NCBI GenBank assembly: GCA_900540455.1
Contig: UQGD01000009.1
Span: 1 to 64,000, forward strand
Direction: 5' to 3'
Length of the DNA: 64,000 bases
Source of the DNA: an uncultured Faecalibacterium sp.
Lineage (GTDB): Bacteria > Bacillota > Clostridia > Oscillospirales > Ruminococcaceae
The notes beneath the pieces were generated by a model. It made no database searches. It saw nothing but the letters and a program-made list of their open reading frames with translations, and was not told where the DNA came from. Within the stretch, counting starts at the first letter, position 1. Each line of letters opens with the position of its first letter. Both the position numbers and the translations under genes were made by a program. Of this stretch, positions 1 through 6,622 are shown one piece after another.

Positions 1-2
1 AC

Positions 3-239
3 CTGACCGTGTTTGACGGCGAGCGGGAGCGCTGCATCCTGTCCGGCATCGCCAAATGGTACAAGCCGGAGGATCTGCTGGGCAAAAAGGTGGGCATCGT
101 GGCAAACCTGGCCCCCCGTCCGATGATGAAGGGCAAGTACGTCAGCGAAGGCATGATCGTGGCAGCAGACACCGCAGATGGCGGCTGCTCCATTGCCTTC
201 TACGGCCCGGACGTCCCCGCCGGGGCACGCATCCACTGA
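3..239 (+). CDS. metG: Methionine--tRNA ligase, C-terminal tRNA-binding end (partial)
   Basis: The window opens inside this gene; 78 codons remain before TGA. What is visible is an OB-fold tRNA-binding domain of the Trbp111/EMAP type, as fused to the C-terminus of many bacterial methionyl-tRNA synthetases. The stretch KKVGIVANLAPRPMMKG followed by SEGMIVAA is the conserved core, where the Asn-Leu and SEGM positions contact the tRNA elbow. The domain is thought to act in dimerisation and tRNA capture. A stand-alone tRNA-binding protein cannot be excluded because the catalytic part lies off the window, but a tatD gene two genes downstream fits the common metG-tatD order. Confidence 0.7.
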   Translation: MTVFDGERERCILSGIAKWYKPEDLLGKKVGIVANLAPRPMMKGKYVSEGMIVAADTADGGCSIAFYGPDVPAGARIH

Positions 240-278
240 TCACGGAGCGCATCCCCTTTTTCAGGATCGAGGAGGATC

Positions 279-1244
279 ATGAATACCGAAAAATCTTTAT
301 CCCGCACTGCGCGGCTGGACCGTATCTTTGGTACGCCGGTCCTGGCGGTGGTGCTGGCCATCCTGTGCAACGCACTGTGGGGGTCCGCCTTTCCCTTTAT
401 CAAACTGGGATACCGCCTGTTTGAGATCCAATCCGGCGACACCCCCACCATCCTCTGCTTTGCAGGCGTGCGGTTCATGCTTGGCAGTGTGCTGGTCTTT
501 TTCTCCAGCCTGATCTTGCAGGGGCGTGTCCCTGCTTTGCCCAAGAGCAAAAAGGTCACACTGGAATGTTGCGCCCTGGGTCTGTGGCAGACCACGACCC
601 AATACACCTTTTATTACATTGCAGTTGCCATGCTTACTGGCGCCTTTGGCGGCATCCTGAACAGCACCCAGAGCTTTCTGGGTGTGATCCTGGCGCATTT
701 TGTTTATGGCAAGGCAGACCGCATGACCCCTGCCAAAGCGCTGGGCTGTACAGTCGGCTTTGCCGGCGTCTTGGTCGCCACCATCGGCAACCATGGCGGC
801 GGCAGCGGCTGGGGCGTGTTCTGCATGCTGGCCGCTACGGTCATCTTTACCTCGGCCGGGCCGTGGAACAAGTCGGTCACCAAAAAGGCGGACAGCTTTA
901 TGGTATGCTGCCTGAATCTGGGCGTGGGCGGCTTTGCCCTGCTGCTGATCGGTCTGGCTCTGGGCGGGCGGCTGTCCCCCACCGGCCCGGCTGCAGTCGG
1001 CGTACTGCTGATCTTGGCTTTCATCAGCGGCGCAGGGTATGTGCTGTGGGCCTTGCTGATGAAAAACAACCCGGTCAGCCGCATTGCGGTGTTTGGCCTG
1101 GTGAACCCGGTGGTCAATGTGCTGCTCAGTGCTCTGCTCAACGGCGAGCCGCTGTTTGAGTGGAAGTACATCGCCGCCCTGGTGCTGGTGTGCGTCGGCA
1201 TCTGGCTGGTAAACAAAGCCCCGGCCAGAAAGGACGCAGCATGA
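279..1244 (+). CDS. EamA/DMT-family permease
   Basis: This encodes a 321-residue polytopic membrane protein of the drug/metabolite transporter superfamily. Two EamA repeats can be followed, roughly residues 25-165 and 175-312, giving about ten membrane helices. The first repeat begins with the typical NALWGSAFPFIKLG segment after a short cytoplasmic N-terminus. Family members export amino acids, metabolites or drugs by proton exchange; the substrate here cannot be read from sequence. The ATG has a GGAGG ribosome site 3 bases upstream. Its stop overlaps the tatD start (ATGA), so the two are translationally coupled. It sits between metG and tatD, an insertion into an otherwise common gene pair. 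Confidence 0.85.
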   Translation: MNTEKSLSRTARLDRIFGTPVLAVVLAILCNALWGSAFPFIKLGYRLFEIQSGDTPTILCFAGVRFMLGSVLVFFSSLILQGRVPALPKSKKVTLECCALGLWQTTTQYTFYYIAVAMLTGAFGGILNSTQSFLGVILAHFVYGKADRMTPAKALGCTVGFAGVLVATIGNHGGGSGWGVFCMLAATVIFTSAGPWNKSVTKKADSFMVCCLNLGVGGFALLLIGLALGGRLSPTGPAAVGVLLILAFISGAGYVLWALLMKNNPVSRIAVFGLVNPVVNVLLSALLNGEPLFEWKYIAALVLVCVGIWLVNKAPARKDAA

Positions 1245-2056
1245 TCGGCCCTATTTTTGACACCCACGCCCATTACAGCGCCCGTGCCTTTGACCCGGAC
1301 CGGTTCGCCCTGCTGGACAGTCTGCCCAGCCAGGGGGTGGTAGGCGTGTGCGAACAGGCCACCCACTCCGGAGATGCGCCCCGCTGTTTGGAGCTGGCAC
1401 ACCGTTACCCTTGGGTGTACGCCGCCATCGGCATCCATCCCGAAAGCCTGCTGCCTGCTGCGGACTGCGGGCCGGAGGGCGCAGCCCCCACCATCACAGA
1501 ATACGGTGGAGACTGGGCCGCAGAGATGCGTGCTCTGGCCCCTTTCTACGATGACCCTAAGGTCGTGGCAGTGGGCGAATGCGGGCTGGACTACCATTGG
1601 CCTGTACCCAAGGATGCGCAGCTGGCCTTATTTGAAGCAGAGCTGCGGCTGTCTTTGGAGCTGGGCAAGCCCATCATCGTCCACGACCGCCAGGCCCATG
1701 CAGACGTCTACCGCCTGCTGAAGCAGTACCGCCCCGCCGGGGTGCTGCACTGCTACTCCGGCAGCGCCGAGGACGCTGTCTGGCTGGCAGAGCAAGGGAT
1801 GCTGCTGGGCTTTGGCGGAGCCTGTACCTTCAAGGGGGCCAAGCGGGCAGCCAAGGCCATTGCCGCCCTGCCCCTGGAAAATATCCTGCTGGAGACCGAC
1901 TGCCCCTACATGGCTCCGGAACCTCTGCGGGGACGGCGCTGCGACAGCAGCATGATCCGCTATATCGGCGAGTATATCGCCCAGATCAAAGGCGTGGAGC
2001 CGGAGCAGGTGTTCCGCCAAACAGCGGAAAATGCCCGCCGGGTATTCCAGCTGTAA
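1241..2056 (+). CDS. tatD: TatD-family metal-dependent hydrolase (DNase)
   Basis: A 271-residue TIM-barrel metallohydrolase. The metal ligands of the family are present: DTHAH at residues 7-11, the glutamate in VGECGLDY, the histidine in IIVHDRQAH, HCYSG, and the C-terminal LLETDCPYMAPEP with the last aspartate ligand. TatD proteins are 3'-5' exonucleases implicated in DNA repair and quality control; they are not part of the Tat translocase. Start chosen at the ATG that overlaps the DMT permease stop by four bases; a longer open frame begins upstream inside the permease gene but loses the typical N-terminus. A GGGC-rich stretch rather than a clear ribosome site precedes it, which fits coupled translation. 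Confidence 0.9.
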   Translation: MIGPIFDTHAHYSARAFDPDRFALLDSLPSQGVVGVCEQATHSGDAPRCLELAHRYPWVYAAIGIHPESLLPAADCGPEGAAPTITEYGGDWAAEMRALAPFYDDPKVVAVGECGLDYHWPVPKDAQLALFEAELRLSLELGKPIIVHDRQAHADVYRLLKQYRPAGVLHCYSGSAEDAVWLAEQGMLLGFGGACTFKGAKRAAKAIAALPLENILLETDCPYMAPEPLRGRRCDSSMIRYIGEYIAQIKGVEPEQVFRQTAENARRVFQL

Positions 2057-2146
2057 CGATTTTTCCCCACAAGCTGCGTGGGGCGGTGCAAAACCGCCGG
2101 CACGTTTCTTGATATACACACACCAAATATTAAGGAGAGATCCATT

Positions 2147-2380
2147 ATGAAAGCTCGTATCCCCAAACACCGTGAATTCATCATCAACTTCCCCGACAGC
2201 GTGGACCAGGCCAAGGCCAATGAGGGCTGGGTCAAGCTGCAGCAGATCGTGGAGGACTACAAAAAGACCCACAATGGCGCCAGCGTCTATGCACCTACCT
2301 TCATCGAGGACTGCGAGCCTGAGGTGAAGAAGCTGCAGGAGGAGTACGGCTTCGAGTACACTGTGGACTACGTGAAGTAA
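2147..2380 (+). CDS. Small conserved-looking hypothetical protein (77 aa)
   Basis: A 77-residue soluble, charged protein I do not recognise. The start is set by a strong AAGGAG seven bases before ATG; the upstream in-frame ATG at 2078 has no ribosome site. The sequence is predicted to be mostly helical at first (VDQAKANEGWVKLQQIVEDYKK), then has Pro, Cys and acidic residues and ends EYGFEYTVDYVK. A single Cys makes metal binding unlikely. It follows tatD by 90 bases and precedes a strong terminator, so it is probably the last gene of the metG-tatD transcript or a monocistronic unit. No function is assigned. Confidence 0.75.
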   Translation: MKARIPKHREFIINFPDSVDQAKANEGWVKLQQIVEDYKKTHNGASVYAPTFIEDCEPEVKKLQEEYGFEYTVDYVK

Positions 2381-2411
2381 GCTCTCCCCCTCTCCTAAAC
2401 CAAACACAGAA

Positions 2412-2458
2412 AAGAGCCGCCGTGCAGGAGCGTTCCTGTACAGTGGCTCTTGTTATTT
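2412..2458. terminator. Bidirectional intrinsic terminator between converging genes
   Basis: A 14-bp GC-rich stem with some G-U pairs has AAAAG on its left and TTGTTATTTT on its right. It lies between the end of the 77-residue gene (plus) and trpZ (minus), and can stop transcription in both directions. Confidence 0.8.
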
Positions 2459-2463
2459 TGGTG

Positions 2464-3273
2464 TTATTTGCTCAGCAGGATGCGGTCGTTATCCAGAGCC
2501 TGCCCGGCATTTTCCCGGAACTTTTCCAGCAGATCATCCACCGTCATCCGACGGCGCTGCTCCCCTTGCACATCAAACACGATGCGCCCCTCATCCATCA
2601 TCAGGGTGCGGTTGCCCAGCTCCAGTGCCTGATGCATATTATGGGTGACCATCAGGCAGGTGATCTTTTTTTCTGCCACGATGCTCTGGGTCAGCGCCAA
2701 AACTTTTTCCGCTGTGGCGGGGTCCAGGGCGGCAGTGTGCTCATCCAGGAGCAGGAGCCGGGGGGTGACCAGAGTAGCCATCAGCAAGGTCAGCGCCTGG
2801 CGCTGTCCGCCGGACAAAAGCCCAACCGGTTGTTTCATCCGGTCCTCTAACCCCATATCCAGCAGGGCCAGTTTTTCCCGGAACAGCTCCTTATCTTTGC
2901 GGGAGATCCGGGAGAAGATGGCGTGACGGTCAGTCCCTGCCCGCAGATAGGCCAAAGCCAGGTTCTCCTCAATGGTCATATGAGGTGCGGTGCCCTTGAG
3001 CGGGTCCTGGAACAGGTGACCGATCACCTTGCTGCGCTGGTGCTCCGGCATAAAGGTGATGTCCTCGCCCCCCAGCCGGATGCGGCCTTCGTCCGCAATG
3101 AAACCGCCGGTGATCGCATTGAACAGGGTGGATTTTCCCGCGCCGTTGGAGCCGACGATAGCGGCAAAATCCCCCGCCGCCAGCTCCAGATCCACACCGG
3201 AAAGGGCCACTTTTTCGTTGACCGTGCCCGGGTTAAAGGTCTTGTGCAGGTTCTGGATGGATAGCATCTCCAT
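2464..3273 (-). CDS. trpZ: Tryptophan ABC transporter, ATP-binding protein TrpZ
   Basis: A 269-residue ABC ATPase. Walker A (GSNGAGKST) is near residue 41, the signature LSGGQ near 153, Walker B plus catalytic acid (LLLLDEH) near 172, and the H-loop THN near 205. Its closest recognisable type is the ATPase paired with ABC_sub_bind lipoproteins and a LIV-type permease (TrpXYZ). It lies two bases after trpY, third in the operon. Start set at the ATG with AAGGAGG ten bases upstream; a TTG two codons earlier is possible. The T-box leader in front of the operon argues for tryptophan as substrate; the ATPase itself gives no substrate information. Confidence 0.85.
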   Translation of the reverse strand: MEMLSIQNLHKTFNPGTVNEKVALSGVDLELAAGDFAAIVGSNGAGKSTLFNAITGGFIADEGRIRLGGEDITFMPEHQRSKVIGHLFQDPLKGTAPHMTIEENLALAYLRAGTDRHAIFSRISRKDKELFREKLALLDMGLEDRMKQPVGLLSGGQRQALTLLMATLVTPRLLLLDEHTAALDPATAEKVLALTQSIVAEKKITCLMVTHNMHQALELGNRTLMMDEGRIVFDVQGEQRRRMTVDDLLEKFRENAGQALDNDRILLSK

Positions 3274-3275
3274 GG

Positions 3276-4202
3276 TCAATTCCCCTCCTTCCGGGCGGCA
3301 GTATGGCGGCGCCTTTCAAATGCAAAGTGGGCGCGGACAGCGGGCATTGCAATGGCCACCGCCACGATCAGGGCCGACACCAGTTTCATCGCTGCAGCCG
3401 GCACATCGAACCGCAGAGCCACCGCCACTGCAAAGCGGTACAAGCAGCTGCCAAATACCACGCCCAGGATGCGCCGCGGCATAGAGCGCTTGCCCAGCAG
3501 GGTCTCGCCAATGATCAGAGAGGCCAATGCAATGGTGACCATCCCCGTGCCCACATTGATGTCACAGCTCTTCTGGTACTGCGCCAGCAGTCCGCCGGAC
3601 AGGGCGGTCAGCGCACCAGAGATGCACAGTCCCACCGTAATGGTAAACGCCGGGTTGATGCTGGAAGCCCGCACCATAGCGGTATTGTCGCCGGTCGCAC
3701 GGATGGACAAGCCCAGTTTCGTGCCCAGGAAGCCATACATCGCTGCACCGGCTGCCGCAATGACCACCGCTGCCAGCGCCAGCTTATACCAGCTGCCGGT
3801 AAAGCCCAGCGCATCCTTTGCCAGGGAAAACACGGTTTCGGTTTTGACCAGAGACATGGTAGAGGAGAACCCCATTACCGCCAGGTTGATGGTATACAGC
3901 CCGGTGTTGACGATAATGCCGGCCATGATGCTCTCCACACCCAGACGAGTCTGCAAAAAAGCCGTGATAAAACCAGAGCAGACGCCTGCTCCCATAGCCG
4001 CCAGCAGCGCCAGAAAGGGATGTCCCGTCAGCGCCACCTGACAAGCCACGGCACAGCCCAACGTAAAGCAGCCGTCGGTGGACAGGTCTGCAATGTTCAA
4101 AACAGAGTAACTGAGAAACAACGCCAGGGCCACCAAAGCATAGATGCAGCCCAGCTCCAGCGCTGTCTGGATCACATTGACGGAAAAGATACTTGCTAAC
4201 AT
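3276..4202 (-). CDS. trpY: Tryptophan ABC transporter, permease TrpY
   Basis: A 308-residue integral membrane protein with eight to ten hydrophobic helices. It has the LIV/ribose-type permease pattern (BPD_transp_2): SVLNIADLSTDGCFTLG in the second or third helix and the late cytoplasmic loop IIGETLLGKRSMPRRILG that docks onto the ATPase. A start at 4202 gives a TAAGGAG site seven bases upstream and the compact N-terminus MLASIF; a longer frame reaching 4253 runs into trpX. It follows trpX after 43 bases and precedes trpZ by two. Together they form a high-affinity uptake system in the cytoplasmic membrane. Confidence 0.85.
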   Translation of the reverse strand: MLASIFSVNVIQTALELGCIYALVALALFLSYSVLNIADLSTDGCFTLGCAVACQVALTGHPFLALLAAMGAGVCSGFITAFLQTRLGVESIMAGIIVNTGLYTINLAVMGFSSTMSLVKTETVFSLAKDALGFTGSWYKLALAAVVIAAAGAAMYGFLGTKLGLSIRATGDNTAMVRASSINPAFTITVGLCISGALTALSGGLLAQYQKSCDINVGTGMVTIALASLIIGETLLGKRSMPRRILGVVFGSCLYRFAVAVALRFDVPAAAMKLVSALIVAVAIAMPAVRAHFAFERRRHTAARKEGN

Positions 4203-4245
4203 GATCGGCTCCTTACAAGAATCGGGGTCAGCACATGACCCGCTT

Positions 4246-5295
4246 TTATGCAAACTCCTCGGCAGTCACTACCTCCAGAAGGTCAGTGCAGTAGGGGGCA
4301 AATGCCTCTTTCACTGTTTCCAGGTCCAGCCCCAGAGCGGCGCAGGTCTCGGTGTTGATGACTGCGATGCCGCTGTCAAAGGTCTGATACGGCAGCTCTG
4401 CGGGGGTCTTGCCGTCACACAGCAGCTGCGCCGCCATCTCAGCGGTAGCCTCCCCCAGCTGGACGTAGTCCACGCCGTAGCCCACCAGCGCACCATTCAG
4501 CGCAAAGCTGTCCGCCCCGGTGTAGTGCTGTACCCCTGCCTGGATAAAGGTCTCGTAGATCGAAAGTTCTGCCGTCATAATGGTGTTGTCGGTAGGCGTA
4601 AACACTGCCTTGACCCCGGCAGCGATCAGCGCTTCTGCCGCCATCTGCACCTCGGCTGTCGTGGTGCCGTTTTTTTCAATATACTGGATGCCCTTGGCAT
4701 CGCAGAACGCTTTGGCGTCCGCAATGGCTTGTTTGGAGCTGTCCTGGCTCAGGTCGTACAAAAGGCCCAGCCGGTCCAGATCCGGGTTCAATGCCAGGAT
4801 CAGTTCCATGATCGCATTGGTATTCAGCGCATCGGAGGTGCCGGTAATATTGGGTTCCCCCGCAAAGCCAGCGGCTTCCGGGTCTGTAACGGCCGAATAG
4901 ACCACCGGGATCTCGGTATCCTCCACAGCAGCCAGCATGGTGGCAGCGGTAGGGGTAGCCACCGCCACGATCACATCCACCTGATCTGCCACCAGGTCCG
5001 CGCCGATCTGGTTCAGGTTGGATTGATCGCCCTGTGCGTTGGATTCGTACTTGGCGTAATCAAACACGACGCCTTTTTCCTTCGCCAGCTCATCCAGACG
5101 GCTCTTCAGGGAATCTACGATCTGGTTCAGCGAGGCGTGGTCCACATAGTTGACGATGCCCACCTTGTACCCCGAAGCTGAGCCGGAAGCCGGGGCGCTG
5201 CTGCACCCCGCCAGACCCAGTGCAGAGACGGCTGCACAGGCCAGTGTGCCCTGCATAAAGCTGCGGCGAGAGATCTTGTTCATGGTATCCATCAT
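4246..5295 (-). CDS. trpX: Tryptophan ABC transporter, substrate-binding lipoprotein TrpX
   Basis: A 349-residue secreted binding protein of the ABC_sub_bind family. The N-terminus NKISRRSFMQG carries a twin-arginine-like motif, then a hydrophobic core and the lipobox LAGC with the acylated Cys near residue 31, followed by a Ser/Ala linker. Two Rossmann-like lobes follow, with the family segments VDVIVAVATPTAATMLA and IPVVYSAVTDPEAAG. Start at the first of two tandem ATGs, five bases after AAAGGAG. It is the first gene of trpXYZ and is preceded by a T-box leader, which makes tryptophan the likely ligand. Related proteins with tyrosine as ligand exist, so specificity rests on the leader. Confidence 0.85.
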   Translation of the reverse strand: MMDTMNKISRRSFMQGTLACAAVSALGLAGCSSAPASGSASGYKVGIVNYVDHASLNQIVDSLKSRLDELAKEKGVVFDYAKYESNAQGDQSNLNQIGADLVADQVDVIVAVATPTAATMLAAVEDTEIPVVYSAVTDPEAAGFAGEPNITGTSDALNTNAIMELILALNPDLDRLGLLYDLSQDSSKQAIADAKAFCDAKGIQYIEKNGTTTAEVQMAAEALIAAGVKAVFTPTDNTIMTAELSIYETFIQAGVQHYTGADSFALNGALVGYGVDYVQLGEATAEMAAQLLCDGKTPAELPYQTFDSGIAVINTETCAALGLDLETVKEAFAPYCTDLLEVVTAEEFA

Positions 5296-5311
5296 GGCTG
5301 CTCCTTTCCTT

Positions 5312-5662
5312 GGGGCGGGCAACAAAAAAAGGACCCGCTCCCTCCTGGGAACAGGTCCTTGCTTTTCCATTTGTACAGCAGCCCGCTCCCTGTGTGTTTC
5401 CACAAGGACAGACACGGATCCCCCGGTCTGCGGTGCCACCTTGTTTGCTCTGCTGTTTTTTCTGTACAGAGCCCCTCACGGAGAGCCAACACTCCCCTGC
5501 CCTGTAACGGTGGCTTCCGTCCTAAGCTACTAAGCGCAGCACTGCGCTGCCCGTTTGCCCGGCCCTCGGCGGCCCACGAAGTCCTGCCCCGCTGCCGCCC
5601 GTTTCCATCCTCCGGGCTCTCTAGGGGTACGCTGTGCAGGTTCTCTTCCGCCTCATCGGTTT
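5312..5662 (-). promoter_or_regulatory. T-box leader (probable tRNA-Trp sensor) upstream of trpXYZ
   Basis: On the minus strand about 350 transcribed bases precede trpX. The T-box core AAGGTGGCACCGCA is at 5429-5442. Its bulge reads UGGC (5435-5438), which pairs with GCCA, the end of a tRNA with discriminator G such as tRNA-Trp. Upstream are the Stem I landmarks AGAGAG and a GGAAGAG-like element. A UGG triplet at 5574-5576 sits where a specifier codon could be. Downstream is the terminator at 5324-5358. Under tryptophan starvation, uncharged tRNA would stabilise the antiterminator and turn on uptake. The specifier position is by eye; the T-box core is clear. Confidence 0.85.
5324..5358 (-). 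terminator. T-box-controlled intrinsic terminator
   Basis: A 12-bp stem (5331-5342 with 5347-5358, TCCT loop on the plus strand) is followed on the minus strand by seven U residues. It lies between the T-box core and the trpX ribosome site, so it is the regulated terminator. Confidence 0.85.
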
Positions 5663-5668
5663 GATTGC

Positions 5669-5696
5669 ATTATACGCTTTATTTCTATAAAGTCAA
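5669..5696 (-). promoter_or_regulatory. Sigma-A promoter of trpXYZ
   Basis: TTGACT (5691-5696), a 16-base spacer and a perfect TATAAT (5669-5674) on the minus strand, just upstream of the T-box leader. Confidence 0.85.
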
Positions 5697-5821
5697 GAGC
5701 AATTTTTTCACCTTAAGGCCGGTTGGGACGTTTTCTCTTCACCTGAGCAGGGGTCTGCTTGCTCTGCCGAGTCAGCGCAGCTGTTTTTCTGCGCTTTTTC
5801 CACCTGCACGGCAAAATATTT

Positions 5822-6607
5822 TTACCACCGAAAGCCCCACTTGCGGAAATAGCGCAGCAGACTGCGGGTCTGCCACAAACAGGGCCGCAGCTGGCGGTGG
5901 GCCGCCCGGTGCCAGGCGTGGACAGCCGTGTACTGCGGCACCAGATAGACCTTGCCCCGCTGCATCATCTTCTGGGTCAGGTCTGCATCCTCCACATACA
6001 TGAAATACCCTTCATCAAAGCCGCCCACTGCACGGAAATCCTCTGTGCGCACCGCAGAAAAGCTGCCGGTGCAGAACTGGATCTCGGTGGGCTGGGTCAG
6101 GTCCGCATCTGCCATCAAATAGGCATCGTTGTACTTGGACCAAAATTTCAGCATGGGGAGCTGACGGTAGACCATGGCCCGCAAGCTGCACCGGCGCAGC
6201 GGCAGCGCCTGGATACGGCCGTCCGGGAATTGCAGCCCCGGCCGCGCCATCACCACATCGGGGTGTGCCTCCATCCACTCTGCCAGGTCGGAGAGCGTAT
6301 CCTCCATCAGCTGGATATCTGGGTTCAGGATAAAATGCACCTGGCTGGAAAGCTGCGGCAGCACGGTATTATGCCCTGCGCCAAAGCCCTGGTTGCGGGA
6401 GCGGCAGATCACCCGTACCACCTGCCCCGGGCGGGTGGTCAGCCCTTGCGCTGCCTGCTCCAGCTGGGGGCCGCTGCCGTCAGGACTGGCATTGTCCACC
6501 AGATAAAGGGTCAGCGGATGGCGCCGGGTACAGTCCAAAACCGTGGCTGCAGCCGTCAAAGCCTCCTGCCAGTGATTGTAGACCACAATGGTTGCGCTCA
6601 GCTCCAC
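5822..6607 (-). CDS. Family 2 glycosyltransferase
   Basis: A 261-residue GT-A fold glycosyltransferase resembling rhamnosyltransferases of surface polysaccharide pathways. The N-terminal nucleotide-binding segment SATIVVYNHWQEAL, the LYLVDNASPDGSG strand, FILNPDIQL (the DxD-like metal site) and the acceptor region GGFDEGYFMYVEDADLTQK are all present. It has no membrane helix and should act at the cytoplasmic face, adding a sugar to a lipid-linked or wall glycan. The start is GTG, set by AAAGGAGG six bases upstream. It follows the 808-residue glycosyltransferase after 15 bases and is co-transcribed with it. Donor and acceptor are not deducible. Confidence 0.85.
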   Translation of the reverse strand: MELSATIVVYNHWQEALTAAATVLDCTRRHPLTLYLVDNASPDGSGPQLEQAAQGLTTRPGQVVRVICRSRNQGFGAGHNTVLPQLSSQVHFILNPDIQLMEDTLSDLAEWMEAHPDVVMARPGLQFPDGRIQALPLRRCSLRAMVYRQLPMLKFWSKYNDAYLMADADLTQPTEIQFCTGSFSAVRTEDFRAVGGFDEGYFMYVEDADLTQKMMQRGKVYLVPQYTAVHAWHRAAHRQLRPCLWQTRSLLRYFRKWGFRW

Positions 6608-6622
6608 AGGGAGCCTCCTTTC

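Noticed and set aside
5775..5812. Hairpin with T-run on the plus strand as a terminator
   Set aside because: No plus-strand gene ends there, and on the minus strand the T-run is on the wrong side for the glycosyltransferase gene.
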